NCBI GenBank assembly: GCA_963718355.1 | Contig: CAVQZA010000019.1 | Span: forward strand, 61,930 to 125,929 | Direction: 5' to 3' | Length of the DNA: 64,000 nt | DNA from: CAVQZA01 sp963718355 | GTDB lineage: Bacteria; Actinomycetota; Thermoleophilia; Gaiellales; Gaiellaceae | Shown here: piece by piece, positions 49,366 through 60,078 of the stretch | Layout: the number at the start of each line of letters is the position of its first letter | How positions within the stretch are numbered: the first letter of the stretch is position 1 | Notes under the pieces: model-generated | Told to the model about the DNA's origin: nothing | The model's database searches: none | What the model saw: only the letters and a program-made list of their open reading frames with translations | Made by a program: the position numbers and the translations under genes

Positions 49366-50669
49366 CCGTGCTCTTCGGCAAGGACGGCGCGGGCGCGGAC
49401 CTCATGATCCGCGGAGCGCGCGTGCTCGACCCGGCGGAGGGCGTCGAGTCGGTGATGGATGTTCGCGTCGACGGCGGGCTGATCTCGCAGCTCGGCGCGG
49501 AGCTCGACGCGAACGGTCACCGTGTGATCGACGGTGCCGGCCTCGTGCTCGCGCCCGCGTTCGTCGATCCGCACGTGCACCTGCGCACACCCGGCCGCGA
49601 GGACGAGGAGACGATCGCCTCCGGCACGGCGGCCGCCGCGGCAGGCGGCTTCTGCGCGATTCTCGCGATGCCGAACACCGACCCCGTGGTCGACTCCGCC
49701 GCTGTGCTCGAAGGCCTGATCGAGTCGGCGCGGCTCGAGGCAGAGGTGCCGGTCGGCTTCCTCGCCGCGATCTCGAAGGGCCAGCTCGGCCGGGAGCTCA
49801 CCGACATGGGCGAGCTCGCCGACGCAGGCGCCGCGGGCTTCTCCGACGACGGCCGCCCGGTCGTCTCGGCGGGCCTCATGCGCCGCGCGCTCCAGTACGC
49901 CTCGACCACCGGCCTGCGGCTCGCGCTGCACGAGGAGGAGCCGAGCCTCTCGAACGGCGGCCACGTCCACGAGGGCACCGTCTCCGCCGAGCTCGGCTTC
50001 GGCGGCTACCCGTCGGTCGGCGAGAGCCTGATGGTCGAGCGCGACCTGGCGCTCGCGGCGTACGAGGGCCAGCCGCTGCACCTGCTGCACCTCTCGGCGC
50101 GCGAGTCGGTGGAGGCGCTCACGCGGGCGCGCGCAGCCGGCGTCCGGGCCACGGGTGAGGTGACGCCGCACCATCTCGTGCTCACCGACGAGGCGGTTCG
50201 CAGCCTCGATCCGAACGTGAAGATGAACCCGCCGCTGCGCGCCGAGGAGGATCGCCAGGCACTGCTCCTGGCCTTACGCAACGGTGACATCTGCGCGATA
50301 GCTTCAGACCATGCGCCCCATGCCCGCCACGAGAAGGACGCGCCCTTCGAGGAGGCGCCCTTCGGCGTCACCGGCCTCGAGACCGCATTCGCCTCGCTCT
50401 ACACGCATCTCGTGCTGCCCGGCGTGCTCCCGCTCGAGACGCTCATCGAGCGAATGTCGGCCGGCCCGGCCCGCGCCTACGGGCTCGACGCGCCCCGGAT
50501 CGCGCTGGGCGCACCGGCGAACCTCGTCCTGCTCGACCTCGACGGAAGCTGGCGCGTGACCGAGAACGGCTTCCGCTCGCGCTCGGCCAACTCCTGGCTG
50601 CTCGGCGAGACGCTGCGCGGCTCGGTGCGGCTCACCGTCGCTGCCGGGAAGGTGGCGTTCGCAGCGTGA
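49362..50669 (+). CDS. pyrC: Dihydroorotase
   Basis: 435 residues, GTG start overlapping the pyrB stop. Cyclises carbamoyl aspartate. Type I dihydroorotase: zinc ligands in FVDPHVHLRTPG (about 66-77), MPNTDPVVDS, histidines in LHEEEPSL and TPHHLVLTD, and catalytic aspartate in ASDHAPH. The position of the carboxylated lysine seen in some family members is taken by another residue, as in Aquifex/Bacillus-type enzymes that associate with PyrB. Confidence 0.95.
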   Translation: MTVLFGKDGAGADLMIRGARVLDPAEGVESVMDVRVDGGLISQLGAELDANGHRVIDGAGLVLAPAFVDPHVHLRTPGREDEETIASGTAAAAAGGFCAILAMPNTDPVVDSAAVLEGLIESARLEAEVPVGFLAAISKGQLGRELTDMGELADAGAAGFSDDGRPVVSAGLMRRALQYASTTGLRLALHEEEPSLSNGGHVHEGTVSAELGFGGYPSVGESLMVERDLALAAYEGQPLHLLHLSARESVEALTRARAAGVRATGEVTPHHLVLTDEAVRSLDPNVKMNPPLRAEEDRQALLLALRNGDICAIASDHAPHARHEKDAPFEEAPFGVTGLETAFASLYTHLVLPGVLPLETLIERMSAGPARAYGLDAPRIALGAPANLVLLDLDGSWRVTENGFRSRSANSWLLGETLRGSVRLTVAAGKVAFAA

Positions 50670-51689
50670 GGCCGGGCTTTCTCGCTCTCGAGGACGGCAC
50701 GGTGTTCCACGGCGAATCGGTCGGCGCGGAGGGCCACGCGTTCGGCGAGGCGGTCTTCACGACCGCGATGAGCGGCTACCAGGAGGTCCTCACCGACCCG
50801 AGCTTCGCCGAGCAGCTCGTCTGCTTCACGGCGCCGATGATCGGCAACTACGGCGTCGCGACCGGCCGCTCGGAGTCGGAGCGCCCGTACGCGAAGGCGG
50901 CGCTGATGCGCGAGGCGCGCGGCCCGGCCTGGACGGACTGGCTCCACGATCGCGGGATCATCGCGCTCTCGGGGCTCGACACCCGTTCGCTCGTCCTGCA
51001 CCTGCGCGACGCGGGCTCGATGCGCGCGGTCGCGATCGCGGGGGAGAGCACCGTCGACGAGGCGATCGCCGCGGTCCGTGCGCAGCCGTCGATGGAGGGG
51101 CGCGCGCTCGTCGCCGACGTCTCGACGAAGGAGCCGTACGTCTACGCCGACGGCGGCCGGGTCAACATCGCCGTCGTCGACTACGGCGCGAAGCGCTCGA
51201 TCATGCGGCGCCTCGCCGGTGCGGGCGCAAGCGTGACCGTGATGCCGCACCTCACCGATGCCGACACGCTCGCCGGCTTCGACGGCGTCATGCTCTCGAA
51301 CGGCCCCGGCGACCCGGAGCCGCTGGAGCGGGAGGTCGCGATCCTGGGGGACCTCGTCGGCCGCGTACCGATCCTCGGCATCTGCCTCGGCCACCAGCTG
51401 CTCGGTCTCGCGACCGGCCACGAGACGTTCAAGCTCCCGTTCGGCCACCGGGGCGCGAACCATCCGGTAGTCGAGCGCAAGACCGGCAAGGTGCTCGTCA
51501 CCGTCCAGAACCACGGCTTCGCGGTCGCGCCGACCGACGCGCAGGAGGCGACTCACGTCTCGCTCTACGACGGCACCGTCGAGGGCTTCGACTTCCCGGA
51601 GCTTCGCGCGCACTCCGTGCAGTTCCATCCCGAGGCCGGCCCGGGCCCGCACGATGCCTGGACGATCATCGAGCGCTGGGTGGAGAAGC

Positions 51690-51700
<11 letters not shown>
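50666..51700 (+). CDS. carA: Carbamoyl-phosphate synthase small (glutaminase) subunit
   Basis: 344 residues, GTG start overlapping pyrC. Hydrolyses glutamine and passes ammonia to CarB. N-terminal CPSase domain (FTTAMSGYQEVLTDPS), then class I amidotransferase domain: SNGPGDP, nucleophile cysteine in LGICLGHQLL, and HSVQFHPEAGPGPHD with the His-Glu pair. Eleven bases overlap carB. Shorter than the usual 370-380 residues owing to loop deletions. Confidence 0.97.
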
Positions 51701-54759
<3,059 letters not shown>

Positions 54760-54782
<23 letters not shown>

Positions 54783-55422
54783 CGTCGTCGGGCGCGAGTC
54801 GGTCGGGCCCTACACGCTCCTCCGGCTCGACCGCGGCGGGATCGAGCCCGGCGCGCCCGGTCAGTTCTTCATGCTCGAGGCGCCGGGGCGACTGCTGCCG
54901 CGGCCGATGTCGCTCTGCCTCGCGCCCGCCGGTGAGCTTGCGTTCATGATCGACCCGATCGGTCCGGGCACACGCGCGCTGTGCGAGCTCGAGCCCGGGG
55001 AACGGATCCATGTCTTCGGCCCGCTCGGCAACGGCTTCCGGCTCGATGTCGAGCGTCCGCTGCTCGTCGGCGGCGGGATCGGTCTCGCGCCGCTGCCGTA
55101 CCTCTCCGAGGCGCTCGGCTCGCCGCCGGCGGTGCTCGGCTTCCGCACGGCGCACCACGCCGAGGCCGCAGCGCTCGTCCCGAACGCGGAGGTCGTGCTC
55201 GAGCCGACGTACGTGACCGAGCTCGTCGACCCGGCCCGCGACATCCTCGCCTGCGGCCCCGAGCCGATGCTCAAAGCCGTCCGCGAGCTCGCACCGAACG
55301 CGCAACTCGCGTGGGAGGCGCCGATGGCCTGCGGACACGGCGGCTGCTACGGCTGCGTCGTCGAGATCGACGGAGCGCTCCAGCGACTCTGCATCGCCGG
55401 CCCGGTGCTGGAGGCCGCGTGA
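54760..55422 (+). CDS. pyrK: Dihydroorotate dehydrogenase B, electron-transfer subunit
   Basis: 220 residues. FAD and 2Fe-2S protein that passes electrons from PyrD to NAD+. FAD motif RPMSLCLAP (about 48), GPLGNGF, NAD site LVGGGIGLAPLPYL, ACGPEPML, and the iron-sulfur cysteines in MACGHGGCYGCVVEI plus LCIAG. It overlaps carB and pyrD on either side, as expected for a type 1B DHODH complex. Confidence 0.94.
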
Positions 55423-56252
55423 GGCTCCTCAACGCCTCTGGCTGTCTCGACGCCCTGACCGCGCCCGAGGTCGCGCTCGCACTCGACGTCTTCGTCACGA
55501 AGACCGTGACGCCACTCGCGCGCGAGGGCAACCCGCCGACCCGGATCGCCGAGACCGAGCACGGGATGCTCAACTCGATCGGGCTCGCAAACCCGGGCAT
55601 CGACCGCTTCCTCGCCGAGAACCTCCCGCGGCTTGGAGAGCTCGGAGTCCCGATCTGGGTCTCGGTCGGCGGCTTCGACGCGGCGCAGTACGCGGCGAGC
55701 TGCGCCCGCCTTGACGAGCGGCCCGAGGTCGAGGCGCTCGAGCTGAATCTCTCGTGCCCGAACGTCGAGGAGGCGGCCGAGAGCGCCGCGGAGATCGTCG
55801 CCGCCTGCCGCGCCGCGACCTCGAAGCCGGTGTGGGCGAAGCTCTCGCCCGCGCTGCCGCAGGTGCCCGAGGTGGCGCGCGCGGTGGCCGACGCAGGAGC
55901 CGACGGGCTCTCGCTCGTGAACACGATCCGCGGTCTCGCGCTCGATTCGAAGACGCTCCGCCCGGTGCTCGGCACGGCCGTCGGCGGCTACTCGGGACCA
56001 CCCCTGAAGCCGATTGCGCTCGCCGCGGTCTACGCCTGCGCGCGCGCCGTGGAGCTGCCGATCGTCGGCATGGGCGGAGTGATGACCGGCGCCGACGCAC
56101 GCGATCTGCTCGAGGTCGGAGCGACCCACATCGCCCTCGGCACGGTGCTCTTCCGTGACCCCTTCGCACCCGGCCGGATCCGGGAGGAACTGTTCGACCC
56201 TCGACCAAGCGTCGAGACTCCAACCGGTGAAAAACCCTCCATTTCGAGGTAA
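55419..56252 (+). CDS. pyrD: Dihydroorotate dehydrogenase, class 1B catalytic subunit
   Basis: 277 residues, GTG start overlapping pyrK. Oxidises dihydroorotate to orotate with FMN; class 1B because it is coupled to PyrK and has the catalytic cysteine in LELNLSCPNV (class 2 enzymes have serine). Other motifs: FVTKTVTP, EHGMLNSIGLANPG, NTIRGLALD, PIVGMGGVMTGADA. The last about 15 residues (after FDPRP) look like an unconserved tail. Last gene of the operon; no pyrF or pyrE follows. Confidence 0.95.
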   Translation: MRLLNASGCLDALTAPEVALALDVFVTKTVTPLAREGNPPTRIAETEHGMLNSIGLANPGIDRFLAENLPRLGELGVPIWVSVGGFDAAQYAASCARLDERPEVEALELNLSCPNVEEAAESAAEIVAACRAATSKPVWAKLSPALPQVPEVARAVADAGADGLSLVNTIRGLALDSKTLRPVLGTAVGGYSGPPLKPIALAAVYACARAVELPIVGMGGVMTGADARDLLEVGATHIALGTVLFRDPFAPGRIREELFDPRPSVETPTGEKPSISR

Positions 56253-56262
56253 ATCTGCCTGA

Positions 56263-56290
56263 TTGACGGCGTGTCCCAAGGTGGTAGACT
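56263..56290 (+). promoter_or_regulatory. Promoter of the mihF-gmk-rpoZ-coaBC operon
   Basis: TTGACG (56263-56268), 16 bases, TAGACT (56285-56290), 9 nt before the mihF ATG. It starts 11 bases after the pyrD stop, so the pyrimidine genes and this operon can be expressed apart. Confidence 0.65.
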
Positions 56291-56299
56291 CGTGCGCTC

Positions 56300-56629
56300 A
56301 TGTCGCCCGCGAAGACTCAGGCTCAGGCGCCGGTACGGTCACTCGACCAGCGCATGGAAGCTCTCAAACGGGCCAACGACATCCGGGTCCGCAGGGCGCA
56401 GCTGAAGAAAGACCTCAAGGACGGCACCGTCCGGATCGAGGTCATCCTCACGCGGCCGCCAGAGTACGTCGAGACCGCGAAGGTGTTCGACATGCTGATG
56501 GCGGTCCCGAAGCTCGGCCGCGTCAAGGCCGGCCGCTTCCTCAACCAGTGCCGGATCAGCCAGTCGAAAACGGTCGGCGGACTGTCGGAGCGCCAGCGCG
56601 CGGAGTTGATTGCACTCTTCAACCGCTAG
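56300..56629 (+). CDS. mihF: Integration host factor, actinobacterial type (mIHF)
   Basis: 109 residues. Nucleoid-associated protein unrelated to HU/IHF, first known as the host factor for mycobacteriophage L5 integration and essential in mycobacteria. Pattern: RMEALKRANDIRVRRAQLKKDLKDG long helix, then VFDMLMAVPKLGRVKAGRFLNQCRIS, a helix-two turns-helix DNA-binding segment, and GLSERQRAELIALF at the end. Immediately upstream of gmk, the conserved actinobacterial position. Confidence 0.92.
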   Translation: MSPAKTQAQAPVRSLDQRMEALKRANDIRVRRAQLKKDLKDGTVRIEVILTRPPEYVETAKVFDMLMAVPKLGRVKAGRFLNQCRISQSKTVGGLSERQRAELIALFNR

Positions 56630-57218
56630 TCCGGCTCGCGTCGTCGTCGTCACCGGCCCGTCAGGCGCCGGCAAGGGGACGTTGATCAAGCAGTTGCTCC
56701 AGCGCGTACACGGGCTCGAGGTCGCCGTCTCCGCCACCACGCGTGGGCAGCGGGCCGGCGAGCAGAGCGGCCGCGAGTACTGGTTCCTGACGCCGGAGGA
56801 GTTCGAGCGCCGCGTCCAGGCCGGCGACTTCCTCGAGTACGTGACGTACGTGTCGGGGCACCGCTACGGGACGCTCCGCTCCGAGGTCGACCGCATCTCC
56901 GCCAACGGCGCCACGTGTCTGCTCGAGCTCGAGACCGACGGCGCGCTCCGCGTCCGCCGCGAGGTGCCCGGCGCGGTGACCGTCTTCATCAGCGCGCCCC
57001 CGTCGGAGCTCGAGCGCCGGCTGAACGAGCGCGCGACCGAGAGCGAAGGCGAGATCGGCCATCGCGTCGAGCTCGCGCACAAGCAGCTCGCCCAGGCTTC
57101 CGAGTTCGACTACGTGATCGAGAACGACGAAGTGGACCGCGCCTCGGAGGAGCTGGCCGAGCTCGTCGAGCAGCTACTGCTACCATCGAACGACCGTGAT
57201 CCATCCCCGCATCGATGA
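56610..57218 (+). CDS. gmk: Guanylate kinase
   Basis: 202 residues, TTG start 20 bases inside mihF. Phosphorylates GMP to GDP. P-loop VVTGPSGAGKGTLI (about 13-26), GMP-binding SATTRGQRAGEQSGREYWF, FLEYVTYVSGHRYGT, and LELETDGALRVRR. Overlaps rpoZ by 23 bp; a Ser/Asp/Pro-rich tail ends the protein. Confidence 0.96.
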   Translation: MHSSTASPARVVVVTGPSGAGKGTLIKQLLQRVHGLEVAVSATTRGQRAGEQSGREYWFLTPEEFERRVQAGDFLEYVTYVSGHRYGTLRSEVDRISANGATCLLELETDGALRVRREVPGAVTVFISAPPSELERRLNERATESEGEIGHRVELAHKQLAQASEFDYVIENDEVDRASEELAELVEQLLLPSNDRDPSPHR

Positions 57219-57429
57219 ACTGCTCGAAAACGTCGACTCGCGCTATGCGCTGGTGATCATCGCTGCGAAGCGGGCACGGCAGATCAACAACTATCACCAC
57301 CAGCTCGGCGAGGGCATCGGCTTCGAAGATGCGCCGCCGCCGCTGATCGAGTCGCGCTCGAAGAACTACTTGACCATGTCCCTCGAGGAGATCGCCGAGG
57401 GCAAGCTCAAGTACGAATACAAGAAGTAG
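57196..57429 (+). CDS. rpoZ: RNA polymerase omega subunit
   Basis: 77 residues, GTG start. Small subunit that helps assemble RNA polymerase by clamping beta-prime. RIDELLENVDSRYALVIIAAKRARQINNY is the core; SLEEIAEGKLKYEY is the conserved actinobacterial C-terminal motif. 25 bp before coaBC. Confidence 0.95.
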   Translation: MIHPRIDELLENVDSRYALVIIAAKRARQINNYHHQLGEGIGFEDAPPPLIESRSKNYLTMSLEEIAEGKLKYEYKK

Positions 57430-57454
57430 ACGCTTCGCGCGAAAGGGGTCTCGC

Positions 57455-58612
57455 TTGGCCCGCATCCTTCTCGGAGTGACTGGTGGCATCGCCGCCTACA
57501 AGACGTGTGAGCTCTGCCGGTTGCTCGTGAAGGCGGGGCACGACGTCGTACCGGTGACGACGGCCGGCGCCGAGCGCTTCGTGACGGCCGAGACGTTTCG
57601 CGCGCTCGCCCGGCGCCCCGCCGGAGACGATCCGTATCCACATCTCGTGCGCGCCGACCTGCTCGTGATCGCGCCGCTGACCGCCAACACGCTGGCGAAG
57701 CTCGCGCGCGGGATCGCCGACAATGTGCTCACCGAGTCGGCGCTCGCACACCGCGGACCGGTGCTCGTCGCGCCGGCCATGAACCCGCGCATGTGGTCGC
57801 ACCCGGCTACGCGGGCAAACGTGGCGCTGCTGCGCGAGCGCGGCGTCGAGCTGATCGGGCCCGACGAAGGCGAGATGGCCGAGGGCGAGTGGGGCGTGGG
57901 CCGGATGTCCGAGCCGGAGGAGATCTTCGCGGCGGTTCGCTCGCTCCTCGTGACCGATTCGCCGTTGCGTGGACTGCGCGTGCTCGTCTCGGCGGGCGGG
58001 ACCCGCGAGCCGCTCGACGCGGTGCGCTACGTCGGCAACCGCTCCTCGGGACGGATGGGCGTCGCGCTTGCCGCAGAAGCTCGGCGTCGTGGCGCCGAGG
58101 TGACGCTGCTCGCGGCGAACCTCGCGGTCCCGCCGCCCGACGGCGTCGAGCTCGTGCTGACACCGACTGCCGAGCTGCTCGCGCGCGAGGCGCTCGACCG
58201 TGCCGACGCAGACGTGGTCGTGATGGCAGCGGCCGTCGCCGACTACCGCCCGGCGGCGGCGGAGCCTGCGAAGCGGAAGAAGGACGCGCACTCGTGGACG
58301 GTCGAGCTCGAGCCGACGGTCGACGTCCTCCAGGCGATCGGCGAGCAGCGCACCGACTCCCAGATCCTCGTCGGCTTCGCGGCCGAGACGGGCGACGGCG
58401 GGCTCGAGCGCGCGCACGGCAAGCTCGAGCGCAAGCACCTCGACCTCGTCGTCTACAACGACGTAGCCGACGCGGGGATCGGCTTCGACGCCGCCGAGAA
58501 CGAGGTCGTCCTGATCGGCGCCGCCGGGAATCGTTCCGTGCCGAGGGCAGCGAAGCCGCTCGTCGCGGCCGCGATCCTCGACGAGATCGAGCGGCTTCTC
58601 GCGTCGCGATGA
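57455..58612 (+). CDS. coaBC: Bifunctional phosphopantothenoylcysteine decarboxylase/phosphopantothenate-cysteine ligase
   Basis: 385 residues, TTG start behind GAAAGGGG. N-terminal CoaC (flavoprotein, about 1-165): GVTGGIAAYK, catalytic histidine in YPHLVRADLLVIAPLTANT (about 63), and PAMNPRMWSHPAT. C-terminal CoaB (about 175-385): VLVSAGGTREPLDAVRYVGNRSSGRMG, AAAVADYRP, and DLVVYNDV. In E. coli the CoaC clamp carries a catalytic cysteine (ACGxxGxGR). The matching stretch here is MAEGEWGVGR (about 141-150) with no cysteine. Confidence 0.94.
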   Translation: MARILLGVTGGIAAYKTCELCRLLVKAGHDVVPVTTAGAERFVTAETFRALARRPAGDDPYPHLVRADLLVIAPLTANTLAKLARGIADNVLTESALAHRGPVLVAPAMNPRMWSHPATRANVALLRERGVELIGPDEGEMAEGEWGVGRMSEPEEIFAAVRSLLVTDSPLRGLRVLVSAGGTREPLDAVRYVGNRSSGRMGVALAAEARRRGAEVTLLAANLAVPPPDGVELVLTPTAELLAREALDRADADVVVMAAAVADYRPAAAEPAKRKKDAHSWTVELEPTVDVLQAIGEQRTDSQILVGFAAETGDGGLERAHGKLERKHLDLVVYNDVADAGIGFDAAENEVVLIGAAGNRSVPRAAKPLVAAAILDEIERLLASR

Positions 58613-58986
58613 GCGACGCCTACGACCTGTACCAGCAGGGCCGTGCGCACCTCAGAAACGGCATGGCCGCTCAGGCCACCGTCGCGCTCGAGAAGGCGAA
58701 GCGCCAGGAGCCCGAGAAGGCGTCGATTCGCGAGGCGCTCGGCATCGCGTACTTCCGGCTGCGACGCACGGACGAGGCGGCCGCCGAGTTCCGCAAGATC
58801 CTCGAGCTCTCGCCGACCGACGATTTCGCCCACTACGCGCTCGGCCGCTGCCTCGAGCTCCAGGGCGATCGCACCGCGGCGAACGGCCACTACAAGCTCG
58901 CGCGCTCGCTTCGCCCCGACAACGAGCTTTACGCCGCGCGACTAGCTGAGCCGGTCGCCGGTGACGCGGCGGATCTCGTCGAGTGA
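58609..58986 (+). CDS. Tetratricopeptide repeat protein
   Basis: 125 residues, ATG overlapping the coaBC stop. Three TPR units (about 5-38, 39-72, 73-106; e.g. ALGIAYFRLRRTDEAAAEFRKILELSPTD) form a small superhelical scaffold, followed by an acidic tail. Partner unknown. Its last 45 bases overlap the end of the pseudogene on the other strand. Confidence 0.8.
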   Translation: MSDAYDLYQQGRAHLRNGMAAQATVALEKAKRQEPEKASIREALGIAYFRLRRTDEAAAEFRKILELSPTDDFAHYALGRCLELQGDRTAANGHYKLARSLRPDNELYAARLAEPVAGDAADLVE

Positions 58987-59450
58987 CGAGGCGCCTGAGA
59001 CGCAGAGCCGGATCCCGTCCCGGCGCAGCGTCCGCATCCCCCATCTCGACCGCGGCAGCAAGATCTCCTCGGTCGACGCCTCGATGAGGCGGCGGATCGG
59101 CCCGACCACGGGCAGCACCTCGTACCGCGCGACGCGTCCGGCGAAGCCGGTGCCGGCGCAGTTCGGGCAGCCGGCCGCGCGGTAGACCGGCTCCGTCAGC
59201 TCGTAGCCTGCGAGGTCGACGAGGTCGGCGTCCGTCGGCTCGTACGCCTCGCGGCACGACATGCACAGTCGCCGCGCGAGCCGCTGGGCGACGATGCAGT
59301 TGATCGAAGTCGCGAGCAGGCCGGCTCGACGCCCACGTCCTTGAGACGCGCGAGCGAGCTCGCGGCGTTGTGCGTGTGCAGCGAGGTGAGCACGAGATGG
59401 CCGGTCATCGCAGCCTGGATCGCGATCCGTGCGGGCGCTTGAAGCTGGAC
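58942..59450 (-). pseudogene. Type II secretion / type IV pilus assembly ATPase (GspE/PilB) remnant
   Basis: Only the C-terminal third remains, and in two frames. The first piece reads ARIAIQAAMTGHLVL then TSLHTHNAASSLARLKDVGVEP; near 59320 one base is missing, and the next frame continues LLATSINCIVAQRLARRLC, the tetracysteine zinc motif (CMSC ... CPNC), and GRVARYEVLPV. The Walker A and B boxes are absent. The sequence above about 59450 shows no further similarity and leads into the rimP promoter. This is a decayed pilus or secretion ATPase gene. Confidence 0.8.
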
Positions 59451-59562
59451 ATTCTGCCTCCTTGCTCGTGTGACAGGAGCTCGAGCCTCGCGCGACCTGC
59501 TCAAGCGATCCTTGCGCTCGGCTTAATGCCCCGCGGGCGACCGCGACGAGCAGGGGAATTGC

Positions 59563-59568
59563 TATCCT
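59563..59568 (+). promoter_or_regulatory. -10 box (TATCCT) of the rimP-nusA-infB operon
   Basis: TATCCT, giving a start near 59575 and a leader of about 53 nt that holds an intrinsic terminator. No clear -35. Confidence 0.5.
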
Positions 59569-59598
59569 GTTCACACTTCAGCTGAGGACGATTCAACT

Positions 59599-59624
59599 GG
59601 GGCGCCTGAGCGCCCCTTTTCTTT
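59599..59624 (+). terminator. Intrinsic terminator (attenuator) in the rimP leader
   Basis: GGGGCGC-CTGA-GCGCCCC followed by TTTTCTTT, ending three bases before the rimP ATG (59628). Since the promoter lies upstream, transcripts must read through this signal to express the operon; otherwise it could end a transcript from upstream if the promoter call is wrong. Confidence 0.7.
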
Positions 59625-59627
59625 GAG

Positions 59628-60071
59628 ATGACGAAGACAGCCGAGACCGAAAGGGCGTTGACGCGAGAGGTGACACACAAGGTGGAGACCGGGATGCCGG
59701 GTGTCGAAGTACTGGCCGTGGAGCTGCTTTCGCCGCAGCGGTTCTGCGTGTACGTCGACCATCCCGGCGGGGTCGACCACGCGCTCTGCGCGCGCGTCAC
59801 GAACATCCTCCGCGACTACCTCGACCGCTACACCGTCGACGTCTCCTCGCCGGGGATCGAGCGTCCGCTCCGCAAGCCCGCGCACTTCGCGCAGGCGGTG
59901 GGAAAGCGCGTGGCGCTGCGCACGGCCGACGAGATCAACGGCCGGCGCCGCTTCCGTGGCGAGCTGGTCGCAGCAGGCGAGAGCAGCGTGACCGTCTCTC
60001 CGGTGGAGGGCGAGACGGTGGAGATTCCGTATGACGAGATCGTGCGCGGCAATCTGATCGACGAAGGGTAG
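59628..60071 (+). CDS. rimP: Ribosome maturation factor RimP
   Basis: 147 residues. Assists 30S subunit assembly. N-terminal alpha/beta domain (GVEVLAVELLSPQRFCVYVDHPGGVDHALC), VDVSSPGIERPLRKPAHF signature, and C-terminal SH3-like barrel (KRVALRTADEI, GELVAAGESSVTV, IPYDEIVRGNLI). No good Shine-Dalgarno site; only GAG precedes the ATG. First gene of the nusA-infB operon. Confidence 0.94.
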   Translation: MTKTAETERALTREVTHKVETGMPGVEVLAVELLSPQRFCVYVDHPGGVDHALCARVTNILRDYLDRYTVDVSSPGIERPLRKPAHFAQAVGKRVALRTADEINGRRRFRGELVAAGESSVTVSPVEGETVEIPYDEIVRGNLIDEG

Positions 60072-60078
60072 GACTGAG

